From assembly GCA_947567595.1 (NCBI GenBank), contig CANOMQ010000020.1:1-64000 (forward strand): a stretch of DNA of 64,000 nt. The letters run 5' to 3'. The stretch comes from an uncultured Lachnospiraceae bacterium (lineage in GTDB: Bacteria; Bacillota; Clostridia; Lachnospirales; Lachnospiraceae). The position numbers and the translations under genes are program-made. Within the stretch, counting starts at the first letter, position 1. Every line of letters begins with the position of its first letter. Of this stretch, positions 17,854 to 26,588 are shown piece by piece. The notes beneath the pieces are model-generated. The model worked only from the letters and a program-made list of their open reading frames with translations. It did no database searches and was not told the DNA's origin.

Positions 17854-19233
17854 TTATTCGTTGCGGATTGCCGCAAGCGGACTAAGCCGCATGGCGCGAA
17901 GCGACGGGATAAAGCCTGCCACCATGCCAATCACGATGGCAAACAGCACCGCAAGCGGGCTTAACCACAGCGGTATCCGGCAGATGGAGCCTGCCACGCC
18001 CATATTCGCCCCCACCTCGCTTGACGCGACAAGCGAGTTAATGCCAATGCTCAAAAGATAGCTGAACCCGACGCCCACGACACCGCCGATAAAGCCGATA
18101 AAGCCTGCCTCCATCAGAAACAATGCCTGTATATTGTGAATGTCGCACCCGAGCACCTTCATAACGCCAATCTCTTTTGTACGCTCATAAATGGACATCA
18201 TCATCGTGTTCGTGATACTGATTGCCGCCACAAGCATTGCCACCGCGCCGATTGCGCCAAGCACCGCCTGTATCGTGTTCATGCTGTCCATCTCCTGCTG
18301 AATCCACTCCGCCGAGCTGTATGCATTGTAGCCCATATCCTGTAACATCTGCGTAAGCGGCAGCACGTTTTCCATATCGTCAACCTGCACGATGACCTCC
18401 GAATAAAACAGCTCATTGTACGGCTTCCCGTTTTTGCGCGTCGGCTGTCCCGGAATGGCTTTTTTCTTAAAGATATGCTTAAGCTGCGCCTTTAGCGCGT
18501 CAATATCACACATCACGTCCTGACTGTAATTTGTCCAGTCGCCAAGCTCGCCCTTCGTGACACCTGCCGCCTCGATAATATATTTTTTCGGCGCCTTTAC
18601 GGGCGTACCGTCCTCGGGTGAACCACCACCGCGCGAGCCCCAGTACGCGTCCGTGTCAAAAATATAGAAAATCGCGTCGTTCATCAGGTCAATATTGGGT
18701 GCCTCGTTCTTTTCCCAGTAAGGGCTGCTGCCTGTCTTTTCATCATAAAAGTTAATCGGTACATTATGCCCGTAGAGGAATTTCAGCTCAGTCTGCGAGT
18801 CAGGATAGCTGCCCTGCGCAAGCTCCAAATTCAATCCCAAAAGCTCCTCCTGCGTCATTCCCGTAAGCGAAATCCAGCTCATATACCGCCCCGCTTTCGC
18901 AATCACGTCAAACGTCAGGTGCGGATAAACCTGCTCCACATGCTCCGTCGCAAGCATTTCATTCACAAATGCGTCGTCCAGCTTTTTTTCCTCGCTTTGC
19001 CCGTCACTGCTGGAGCTGGCATAGTAATAACCGCCCGAACTGACGCGGATTTGCGTCATCGAACTATAGTTCTGATAATTCTCCAGCATGGACTCCTTCA
19101 AGCCGTTTCCAAGCGCCACCATGACGACGATGGACGTAATACCGATGACCACGCCAAGCACCGTGAGCACCGTCCGCAGCTTACGCTTCCACAGATTGGA
19201 CATGCTCATCAGCAATAAATCAAAAATCTTCAT
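17854..19233 (-). CDS. ABC transporter permease, MacB/FtsX type
   Basis: This is a 459-residue permease with one N-terminal TM helix (RTVLTVLGVVIGITSIVVMVALGNGLKESM), a large extracytoplasmic MacB_PCD domain (about 45-320) and three C-terminal TM helices of the FtsX domain, including the YERTKEIGVMKVLGCDIHNIQALFLMEAG-type coupling region. Such permeases work as mechanotransmitters or export lipoproteins and peptides. Its ATG overlaps the stop of the CARDB-like gene (TAATG), and with the ATPase they form a three-gene operon. Confidence 0.92.
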   Translation of the reverse strand: MKIFDLLLMSMSNLWKRKLRTVLTVLGVVIGITSIVVMVALGNGLKESMLENYQNYSSMTQIRVSSGGYYYASSSSDGQSEEKKLDDAFVNEMLATEHVEQVYPHLTFDVIAKAGRYMSWISLTGMTQEELLGLNLELAQGSYPDSQTELKFLYGHNVPINFYDEKTGSSPYWEKNEAPNIDLMNDAIFYIFDTDAYWGSRGGGSPEDGTPVKAPKKYIIEAAGVTKGELGDWTNYSQDVMCDIDALKAQLKHIFKKKAIPGQPTRKNGKPYNELFYSEVIVQVDDMENVLPLTQMLQDMGYNAYSSAEWIQQEMDSMNTIQAVLGAIGAVAMLVAAISITNTMMMSIYERTKEIGVMKVLGCDIHNIQALFLMEAGFIGFIGGVVGVGFSYLLSIGINSLVASSEVGANMGVAGSICRIPLWLSPLAVLFAIVIGMVAGFIPSLRAMRLSPLAAIRNE

Positions 19234-21221
19234 TATTCATCATCCCCGTCCAATAAGTCCATGTCTTCCTGATGCTGCTTTGCCTTTTTCTTCTTCTTAA
19301 TCAGTGCGACAACCACAACAATCACGGCAATCACGACAACCACAATGATGACGATTGCAACAACCGGAAACCCTTTCTTTGGCTCCTCACCGCCGCCCTC
19401 AAAGTCCTCGCCGCCCATATCCATGCCCGGGTCGTCAAACATCATTTCATAGACAAGCAGATTCAGCTCCTTTTCAACCTGCGTCTCGTTTCCTGCCTCG
19501 TCCTCATAGGAAATGATTGCCTTGACAATGCCCTCACCCGTATCGGGCGCAACGCCTGTCACCATCGAATCCACACTGCCCGTCTGTCCGGGTGCAATAT
19601 TTCCAAGGTATGTAAGCGCCTCGTCAACCGAGTCGGACTTGTAGCTTACCTTGACATTGTAGAGCGTCGTCTTACCCGTATTGTATACGCTGAACATGAC
19701 GTTGGACTGCTCGCCCACCGCAATGGATTCCGGCATGACCTCCGCGCTGCTTGTGTCAAGCTTGGACTCCTGCTTAATCGGAACGGACACATGTGCAGTA
19801 TCCGAAATGTTAATCTGCTCGTCCGTATCATATTTCATATTGACCGTAAGCACATAAGGCTTCTGCGCCAAATCCGACTTTGCCTCCATCTCAATGCTCA
19901 TATCGTACGTCGCACCCGGCGCGATACTGCCCGTGTATACGGAGCTCGAGCCGGACGTCGGCAGAAACGCCGCATACGTCGCCGTCGTGTCATTGCCCTC
20001 CACGGTCGCCTCAAGGTTGAACAACACATTCTTGACCGTTGTCTCCGCAGACGTATTCTTAACACTTACCGTCAGCATAAAGGTTGAGCCTGCGTAAATC
20101 GTGTCGGGATTGGTCGTAAAGCCTGTAACGATAATACGCGGGTTGGAATTTTGCTTATCCTCGTCCTTAATCAGCGTGTCGCTCGGGTTTGCGCCCTTGA
20201 CATTGATATAGGTAACAATATCCGTCTCAACAAGTGCGCCGCTCTGATAATACGTCGCATGGAAGGTCAGCGGATAGCAGCCTGTCAGGACATCCTTGCG
20301 CACATTGAACTGCCAGCCGATGTCCATGCGCTTGTTGTACGCGTCCGCCGTATTGCTTGACGCCTGAATGAGCTGCACCATCTGCGCGTCGTACGGCTGG
20401 TTGATGTCAAAGGGCCACTTTGCCCTGTCATTGGAAACCGTCGGCGTAATCACCACGTCTGTAATATCTGTTTTTCCAAGGTTAATCAGGGATAATACGA
20501 CAAAAGCCTGTTCCCCGAATTTTGCGTCATTAATCGGCACCTCGTTTGAGAGCATTAAGAATTTTTCCGAACCGCTTGTGTTCTCCTTTGCAATCTCCAA
20601 TAAATAGCCTTCAATACTGGTCTCATAGGAGTTTAACTCGCTTTCGCTAAGCCCCTCATTTCTCATATACGCCATCGCGCTGTTGTAAATCCGGTCCATT
20701 TCCTTGATTTTTTCGTCGGTAAGGCTGTAGCGTATTTTCAAGTCCGTATAATAACGGTTGAGCTTTCCCCTGATATGCTCCCGCTGATCCTCGGAGGCGG
20801 AGTTATTGGTGTCCTTATCCGAGTCGTCATCGGAAGGGTTACTTGGTGTTGTTTCCCTTGCAACATCTAAAAGATAGCCCTCTGTTTTCTCTTCATAGCT
20901 TGTCAGCTCGGAAACGGTGAACTTATCATCTCTCATATGCGCCACGGCGTTGTCATAAATCTCATCCATTTTTTTAAGCTTGCTTTTTGACAGCTTATAG
21001 CGCACCTTTAAATCGGAATAATACCGACTAAGCTTTTCGATTTCATGCTCTTTTTCTTCCGCTGTTGCGGGATTTTTATTTTCCGTTTCAGGTTCTGTGT
21101 TTGTTGTATTAGAACTGGCGTTTTCCACACTGTTTAAATCGGCTGCATTGACTAAAAACGTGTTCCCACATAACACAACTACCGCAACCATCATGAGTAT
21201 CCATTGCTTTAATCGTTTCAT
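19233..21221 (-). CDS. Surface protein with CARDB/NEW3-like domains, ABC operon partner
   Basis: This is a 662-residue exported protein. It has a signal peptide (about 1-27) and a C-terminal membrane anchor (about 620-642) followed by a Lys-rich then acidic cytoplasmic tail. Between them, about 215-600 is a set of Ig-like CARDB/COG1361-type strands (VTPTVSNDRAKWPF, NVMFSVYNTGKTTLYNVKVSY). The N-terminal region carries two copies of a 66-residue helical module (57-122 and 147-212, both with RYY(S/T)DLK(V/I)RY and YLL(D/E)(V/I)A(R/K)E). The start overlaps the ATPase stop by four bases (ATGA). It probably supplies the extracellular part of the ABC complex. Function unknown. Confidence 0.85.
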   Translation of the reverse strand: MKRLKQWILMMVAVVVLCGNTFLVNAADLNSVENASSNTTNTEPETENKNPATAEEKEHEIEKLSRYYSDLKVRYKLSKSKLKKMDEIYDNAVAHMRDDKFTVSELTSYEEKTEGYLLDVARETTPSNPSDDDSDKDTNNSASEDQREHIRGKLNRYYTDLKIRYSLTDEKIKEMDRIYNSAMAYMRNEGLSESELNSYETSIEGYLLEIAKENTSGSEKFLMLSNEVPINDAKFGEQAFVVLSLINLGKTDITDVVITPTVSNDRAKWPFDINQPYDAQMVQLIQASSNTADAYNKRMDIGWQFNVRKDVLTGCYPLTFHATYYQSGALVETDIVTYINVKGANPSDTLIKDEDKQNSNPRIIVTGFTTNPDTIYAGSTFMLTVSVKNTSAETTVKNVLFNLEATVEGNDTTATYAAFLPTSGSSSVYTGSIAPGATYDMSIEMEAKSDLAQKPYVLTVNMKYDTDEQINISDTAHVSVPIKQESKLDTSSAEVMPESIAVGEQSNVMFSVYNTGKTTLYNVKVSYKSDSVDEALTYLGNIAPGQTGSVDSMVTGVAPDTGEGIVKAIISYEDEAGNETQVEKELNLLVYEMMFDDPGMDMGGEDFEGGGEEPKKGFPVVAIVIIVVVVIAVIVVVVALIKKKKKAKQHQEDMDLLDGDDE

Positions 21222-21976
21222 TGCTTCTCTTCCTCCTCAAGCTCCTCTTTTTTTCCCACTGTATTATCAATCATTTCCACAATTTTCCCGTCCACAATCC
21301 GGATAATCCGGTCGGCAAAGCTTGCCAGCGTATTGTCATGTGTTACCATAATCAGTGTCTGATTTTGCTCGCGCACCACGTTCTGCATTAAATTCATGAT
21401 TTCCTTGGACGTGTTCGAATCCAAATTTCCGGTCGGCTCATCGGCAAAGATGATTTCCGGCTTCACCACCAAAGCCCTTGCCACACCGACACGCTGCTGC
21501 TGACCGCCCGACATCTGGTTTGGTCTGTGATCCCAATACTTGTCAAGCCCGACCAAATGCACCATTTTCTTTGCGCGCCGGATTCGCTCCTTTTTGGAAA
21601 TGCCCTGAAAGGTCAGCGGAAGCGCCACATTCTCGACGGCGTTCATCGTACCCATCAGGTTAAACGACTGGAAAATAAATCCGATATGCTCCCGCCGGAA
21701 TTTTACAAGCTGGTTCTCGTTTTTTAACTCCATATGCTCGCCCGTGATGACAATCTGCCCCTTTGTCGGCTTTTCCAGCCCCGCAAGCATGTTGAGCAGG
21801 GTGGATTTTCCCGAGCCGGAGGTTCCCACAATCGCGCAAAATTCCCCGCGGTTAATGCTGAAGCTTACGCCGTTTAACGCCCGCACCCTGTTCTCACCAA
21901 TGCGGTAGACCTTGTACAAATCCTTGACCACAATCACTGGTGCGGCGTCTTTTTTGGTATATGTACTCTCTGACAT
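21218..21976 (-). CDS. ABC transporter ATP-binding protein, MacB/LolD type
   Basis: This 252-residue ATPase has Walker A GTSGSGKST, Q-loop FIFQSFNLM, signature MSGGQQQRV, Walker B IIFADEPTGNLDS and the switch His in VTHD. It resembles the MacB/LolD subfamily that partners FtsX-like permeases. It is the first gene of the operon with the CARDB-like protein and the permease. Two inverted repeats lie in its upstream region and could be operators. Confidence 0.95.
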   Translation of the reverse strand: MSESTYTKKDAAPVIVVKDLYKVYRIGENRVRALNGVSFSINRGEFCAIVGTSGSGKSTLLNMLAGLEKPTKGQIVITGEHMELKNENQLVKFRREHIGFIFQSFNLMGTMNAVENVALPLTFQGISKKERIRRAKKMVHLVGLDKYWDHRPNQMSGGQQQRVGVARALVVKPEIIFADEPTGNLDSNTSKEIMNLMQNVVREQNQTLIMVTHDNTLASFADRIIRIVDGKIVEMIDNTVGKKEELEEEEKQ

Positions 21977-22043
21977 GATACTCCCCTATATTCATTTTCC
22001 TGTTTTGATTTCACTTATTCTGTTACAAAAAAACTGCATAAAT

Positions 22044-22059
22044 ATGACAAATATGTCAT
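22044..22059. repeat. Inverted repeat in the ABC operon promoter region
   Basis: ATGACA-AATA-TGTCAT is a 6-bp perfect inverted repeat centred about 75 bp before the ATPase start, within a possible promoter (TTGTAA, 17 bp, TCATAT on the minus strand). It is a candidate regulator binding site. Confidence 0.4.
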
Positions 22060-22066
22060 TTTTATT

Positions 22067-22097
22067 ACAACTGTATCACTTCGAACAATACAGTTGT
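22067..22097. repeat. 10-bp inverted repeat upstream of the ABC operon
   Basis: ACAACTGTAT and ATACAGTTGT are perfect inverted arms separated by 11 bp. The element lies 90-120 bp upstream of the ATPase gene with no T tract, so it is more likely an operator than a terminator. Apart from this and the neighbouring repeat, the 272-bp region 21977-22248 holds only the terminator of the SH3 gene. Confidence 0.5.
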
Positions 22098-22218
22098 ACT
22101 GCCATTGAAATAATACCACATCTCGACAAAATCGGCAAGCTATAACATCATAATTTGTAAAAGTATGCAAAAATGATGTATTTTTCCAAATCGTTTGTTT
22201 TGCCACACTTATATAACA

Positions 22219-22244
22219 ATAAGGGAAGCCTCCGCTCCCCTTAT
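22219..22244 (-). terminator. Terminator of the sortase-LRR operon
   Basis: AAGGGGAGC...GCTTCCCTT on the minus strand, five bases after the SH3 gene stop, is followed by a short T-rich run. It marks the end of the 33455-22249 operon. Confidence 0.65.
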
Positions 22245-22248
22245 GTAC

Positions 22249-23193
22249 TCAATAATCATAATCAACGTATTCCGTATCTTTTCGCAATCTGCTATGGATA
22301 CTGCTTCTGTACTCCTTATTGTCGTAGCTTTGATATTTAATGCCCCTTTGCAGGTCAGTCATGCGTGCCCTCTGCTTGTCGGTAAGGCTGTTTGGTATCT
22401 CCTCATCAATGATTTTCATGTTTGCAATCTGCGTCACAGGCGCATAGGCGAACTCGCTGAACTCCGTGTAGTAGGTGTTCATTTCCACGTAATCATAGCT
22501 GTCCAAATCCGTCGTGTTGATGGTGATTGCCTTGTCGTAGCCTTCCTTAAACTGGAAAATCGCAATCTGCCCCAGAAGCTCCTTGTCCTCGTCAAACGCA
22601 AGCTCCAAAATCCGGTCGCCAAGCATTCCGGTCGTAGCCGTCTTTGTAAACTTGAGGTTGATGTCCGACTTTACCTTATCCTCATACAACATCTTAAAGG
22701 AAACGCCAACCTCATCATCAAGCTTTACATACAGCATGACCTTCTGCCCTACATAGCTGTTGTAAATATCTTTCTTGATGGTCTTTTCGTCATTCAAGGT
22801 CAGATAGACAAATTCATAACCGATTTCCGTCGCAATTCTCTGTGCGTCCGCAACCTGTGCGCTCGCCTTATTCGGAAGCCCGATTGCCCCCGCCGTCGTC
22901 ACCGAATCCCACTTCACATAGCCGATGACGCCAATGTTAATCCGGTACCAGCCGTTTGAAAATTCACCGATTACCCGCACCGGAAGGTTTGCGTCCAGCG
23001 TCGCAAGCACAATCGACGTATAGGTCGGCTCCGCGTAGACAATACAGCCTGCCTTCGTATAATATACATCTTCCTTTGCCGTATAGGTTGGTCCTTTTGC
23101 CAACGTCACGACTTCACTGCCAAGAGAGGCTGTGAACACAGTCACCCCAAGCAGCAGCACTGCCACAATTTTCTTTAACAGCTTTCCTTTCAT
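22249..23193 (-). CDS. Exported protein with N-terminal SH3-like domain
   Basis: This is a 314-residue exported protein. It has a signal peptide (about 1-33, KIVAVLLLGVTVFTASLG) and then a bacterial SH3-like segment (about 42-95: YYTKAGCIVYAEPTYTSIVLATL ... GWYRINIGVIGYVKWDSV), which usually binds cell wall or protein ligands. The remaining 200 residues are unrecognised mixed alpha/beta. The start is ATG 23193, nine nt after GGAGG. It is the last gene of the sortase-LRR operon, 18-21 bp behind the 474-residue LRR gene, suggesting a wall-associated role with those proteins. Confidence 0.82.
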   Translation of the reverse strand: MKGKLLKKIVAVLLLGVTVFTASLGSEVVTLAKGPTYTAKEDVYYTKAGCIVYAEPTYTSIVLATLDANLPVRVIGEFSNGWYRINIGVIGYVKWDSVTTAGAIGLPNKASAQVADAQRIATEIGYEFVYLTLNDEKTIKKDIYNSYVGQKVMLYVKLDDEVGVSFKMLYEDKVKSDINLKFTKTATTGMLGDRILELAFDEDKELLGQIAIFQFKEGYDKAITINTTDLDSYDYVEMNTYYTEFSEFAYAPVTQIANMKIIDEEIPNSLTDKQRARMTDLQRGIKYQSYDNKEYRSSIHSRLRKDTEYVDYDY

Positions 23194-23214
23194 CAACAGC
23201 CACCTCCTGTAAAC

Positions 23215-24639
23215 CTAATAATAATTGTCCTCCGTCAGCTCAAACGGGAACGAGTTCTCCTTAAATGAGCATTTTTTGTTAATCTTGACCTCGGTAAAGA
23301 TTGCGCCCGTAAACGCCGACGCCCCAATGCTTAGCGTATTTTTCGGTATCTCCACGCTCTCAAGCGCATTGCACCCCGAAAATGCATTGTCCCCGATACT
23401 AATCACGGATTTTGGTATGGTCAGCTCCTTAATGCCCGTACAGGCAGCAAACGCCTCCTCCGAAATCGCCTCCACCCCTGATTTGATTGTAAGCTCCGTT
23501 ATCCCTGTGCAACTGTAAAACGCCCGTTTGTCAAGCCTTGTCAGTGAGGAAGGAAGCTTCACGGTGGTAATCGCAAAGCAGTCCTCAAAGGCACTCTCGC
23601 CAATGCGCTCCAAGTCAGAGGGCCATTTGGTCGGTGCGAGCTTGTAGCAGTCAAAGAATGCTTCCTTGTCAACAGAAACCAAATCGGACGGCAGCTTTGT
23701 AAGCTCCATTTTCTGGCAATTGTAGAACGCCTGTTCTCCTATGGTCTGTATCGTGCTTGGCAGTGTTGCCTTTATCAGCTCATTGCACTCGTTAAACGCC
23801 TTTTTGCCGATTGCCGTCACGCCGTCAGGAATGGAAATCCTCGCAAGCCGCTCACAACTGTCAAAGACACCCTCTCCCATTTCCAAAAGACCTTCGGATA
23901 GCTCAATGTCCACCAAAAGCGCACAGCCCTTAAACGCGTTCTTGCCGATTTTTTCCACCGTATCCGGCATGGATACCCGCACAAGCGACTTGGAATTGGA
24001 GAACGCCGAATCGCCAATCTGCGTCACAGGCTTTCCTTCTATCGTATCGGGAATGTCAAGCGATGCCGCCGAACCCGTATATTTTTTGATTACGACATGA
24101 TCCCTGTATAGGTCATACTGGAAATCCGAGTCGGTTTTTGACGACGGCGTATCCGCCGTACTGCTCTCCTCTACGTAACTCTCCTCTTCCTGCGACTCGG
24201 AGGGCTGCTCCAAAAAATAATCATGACTGTCATTCCTGCCGCTGTCCACAGAGCCGTCTTTGCCTGCACCGCCGTTATTGGTTGAGGTTGAGGTCGTTGT
24301 CGAGGTTGTCGACGACACCCCTGTCTGTCCCGAAGGCTTTCTCTGCGCTTCTAAGGAAGCCGACTCCTGTCTTGCCTGCTCTTCCTCAAAAACAAGCATT
24401 GCAGTGGCATAATTTCCTTGTGAATTTTCTATCAAAGACCGGATATCCGCAGGATATTCCCCTTCCGCAAGGCTCTCCTGCGTTTCGGTTTCTTCTTCGG
24501 TCTGCGCGTCCGCCATAGCCTCGGTCGTTGTCTCCTCCTCGGCGCGGTCAAATACCCCCGTCTGATTCAAATACATTGCAAGCAGAATGCCGAACGCAAT
24601 CGTACAGCCTCCTACCATTCCCCAAAACAGTTTCTCCAT
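23215..24639 (-). CDS. Membrane-anchored BspA-type LRR protein
   Basis: This is a 474-residue protein with a single N-terminal TM helix (about 4-24, no cleavage site evident). A disordered linker rich in Glu, Ser and Thr (about 30-165) follows. About ten LRR_5/BspA repeats run from 180 to 460, with the periodic pattern (I/L)G..AF..C..L..(V/I).(I/L)P. The 23-residue period is obvious. These repeats mediate protein binding in surface adhesins. The linker would carry the LRR domain through the wall. It lies in the middle of the five-gene sortase operon. Confidence 0.9.
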   Translation of the reverse strand: MEKLFWGMVGGCTIAFGILLAMYLNQTGVFDRAEEETTTEAMADAQTEEETETQESLAEGEYPADIRSLIENSQGNYATAMLVFEEEQARQESASLEAQRKPSGQTGVSSTTSTTTSTSTNNGGAGKDGSVDSGRNDSHDYFLEQPSESQEEESYVEESSTADTPSSKTDSDFQYDLYRDHVVIKKYTGSAASLDIPDTIEGKPVTQIGDSAFSNSKSLVRVSMPDTVEKIGKNAFKGCALLVDIELSEGLLEMGEGVFDSCERLARISIPDGVTAIGKKAFNECNELIKATLPSTIQTIGEQAFYNCQKMELTKLPSDLVSVDKEAFFDCYKLAPTKWPSDLERIGESAFEDCFAITTVKLPSSLTRLDKRAFYSCTGITELTIKSGVEAISEEAFAACTGIKELTIPKSVISIGDNAFSGCNALESVEIPKNTLSIGASAFTGAIFTEVKINKKCSFKENSFPFELTEDNYY

Positions 24640-24657
24640 TATGCCATCTCCAATAAT

Positions 24658-26577
24658 TTATTGTCCCTTTGTAAAGTTTGTCTCCGAAAGCTGCGTTCCG
24701 TAGAATGCGCCCCTGATTACGGTTTCCAAGCCCTCGCAGCCTGTAAGCCCCGTGAGCGCCCCACAGTTTCGGAATGCTTCCGCGTTGATTTTCACCACGG
24801 AGGCAGGAAGGTCTGCGTCCAAAATTTCATCATGTCCCTTAAAGACCTCCGAGCCAATCTGCTTCACGCCCTCTGGAATCTGCACATGCGCGCTGTTTCC
24901 CCTATATGCGAGCAGCACGCCGTCCCCGACAATCAGAAAATCGTCCTCATTGCCCGCAGGCTCTTTATCCTTCCACTCGTTTAACCACTTCGTTCCCTCA
25001 AACGCCTTTGTACCGATATGCGTTACCGTATCGGGAATGGTCACCGTGCCAAGCTCCTTGCACGACATAAACGCGCCGTACTCAATCCTTGTCACGCTTT
25101 CGGGAATGGTAATCGATTTTAGCCCGCTTTCCGCAAACGCAAGTCTTCCTATACTCTTTATTGTCTCACTAATCTCATAATTCGTCAAACTTTTTTGCCT
25201 GTAATATTTTCTCTGTGCTATATATTCGTCACTTTCAAGGCTGCTCTCGTCATAGCTTATGGCTACGTCCGTCTTTTGGTTTCCGGCGTCCGGTGTCGTC
25301 TCCTGCGTTTCGCCGTTCTCCTTTTTTGCCGCCTCCGTCTCTGTCATCACGTCTGCTTTGACACCGTCCGGCAGTCCGTAAACCTGTCCGTCATGGTTAT
25401 TCATCAGCATGACTGCTTTCCCGGTCGAAATGATTGTCTTTCCGATTACACTGTCCGGCTCCGGCGCGTCAAGCGGGTGAATATAATTTTTTGCATTCGC
25501 AAAACCGCCTGCGTTTTCGCCCTCTGATGTGTCAGTATCCGACCTGTCGTCCGCACTACTCTCTATTTCGGTAATGGTCGTGACGGTCGTCGTATTTGTG
25601 ACACCCGTGTCATTTTCTTCACTGCCCGACACATCGGGAAGCTCTTCCAAATCCTCGTTGCTGTCCAAAAAATCCACCGGGTATTCCTTCTCATAAATAA
25701 CCGTTATTTTGCGCTCAGTGCCAAACGTATCCGCAGCGCTTCCCTTTGCCGTAAAAATCTTTACGTTCGGGCTTCCCGAAAAAGCAGACTTGTCAATCTC
25801 CGTCACCGTGGCAGGCATTGCCACCTGCGCCAGCTTTTCATTGTTTGCAAACGCCCGCTCACTGACAGCGCGCACGGAATTTGGCAGCGACACGTTTTCC
25901 ACAGAACCCATATTGGTCATCGCATACTTGGGAATGCTCCCTATCCGCTCAGACAGCTTTACATTCTTCACATTCTGCAAATTCCAAAACGCGTACGTGT
26001 CCATTTCCTCCACCGTTTCCGGCATGACGTAATTCTCTCCCTTGCGCGCCGGAAGCACCTGATAAAGCATGGTCATTGTCCCGTTATAAATCGCGCCATT
26101 ATAATAGGTAAGATAACGGTTCTCCTCATCAAGCATTACTTTGGCAAGGCTGTCACAGTTTGTAAACACGCCCGTGCCCCATGAGCTGACATTTTTTCCA
26201 ATCTGTGCCGATGTCAGCGCCGTACAGCCCTCAAACGCGCCCGGCCCGACCTTTGTAATCCTGTCGGAAAGAATAATGTTTGCAAGAGCCGTACAGTCCT
26301 TAAACGCGTTGTAGGATATGGCGGTCACACTGTCGGGAATCGTGACGCCCTTTAGCGTCTCGTTCCCCGCAAATGCCTCCTCACCGATAACCGTAACCGT
26401 ATCGGGGATACTGACATAAGCGTCAGTCCCCAGATACGAAGTCAGTGTTGTTCCGTTAATCCGAAATGCGTCATCTCCCGCGGCGTCCACTCCGCCGCCG
26501 ATTCCAAAAGCCACGCCGACAAAAGCAAGAACGCCGAGCATTATCACGCCCCCAAGGGCAATCAGCCTATTCTTCAT
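24658..26577 (-). CDS. Membrane-anchored BspA-type LRR protein with two LRR blocks
   Basis: This is a 639-residue protein with an N-terminal hydrophobic segment (about 7-30, GGVIMLGVLAFVGVAFGIGG). A first LRR_5 block spans about 35-290 (TVIGEEAFAGNETLKGVTIPDSV). A 170-residue acidic Ser/Thr/Asp linker follows, then a second LRR_5 block (about 470-635). No sorting signal is present, so the N-terminal helix is the likely anchor. Gaps to its neighbours are 11-18 bp. It shares architecture with the 474-residue protein next door, which suggests duplication within the operon. Confidence 0.9.
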   Translation of the reverse strand: MKNRLIALGGVIMLGVLAFVGVAFGIGGGVDAAGDDAFRINGTTLTSYLGTDAYVSIPDTVTVIGEEAFAGNETLKGVTIPDSVTAISYNAFKDCTALANIILSDRITKVGPGAFEGCTALTSAQIGKNVSSWGTGVFTNCDSLAKVMLDEENRYLTYYNGAIYNGTMTMLYQVLPARKGENYVMPETVEEMDTYAFWNLQNVKNVKLSERIGSIPKYAMTNMGSVENVSLPNSVRAVSERAFANNEKLAQVAMPATVTEIDKSAFSGSPNVKIFTAKGSAADTFGTERKITVIYEKEYPVDFLDSNEDLEELPDVSGSEENDTGVTNTTTVTTITEIESSADDRSDTDTSEGENAGGFANAKNYIHPLDAPEPDSVIGKTIISTGKAVMLMNNHDGQVYGLPDGVKADVMTETEAAKKENGETQETTPDAGNQKTDVAISYDESSLESDEYIAQRKYYRQKSLTNYEISETIKSIGRLAFAESGLKSITIPESVTRIEYGAFMSCKELGTVTIPDTVTHIGTKAFEGTKWLNEWKDKEPAGNEDDFLIVGDGVLLAYRGNSAHVQIPEGVKQIGSEVFKGHDEILDADLPASVVKINAEAFRNCGALTGLTGCEGLETVIRGAFYGTQLSETNFTKGQ

Positions 26578-26588
26578 ATGCTTCTCCT

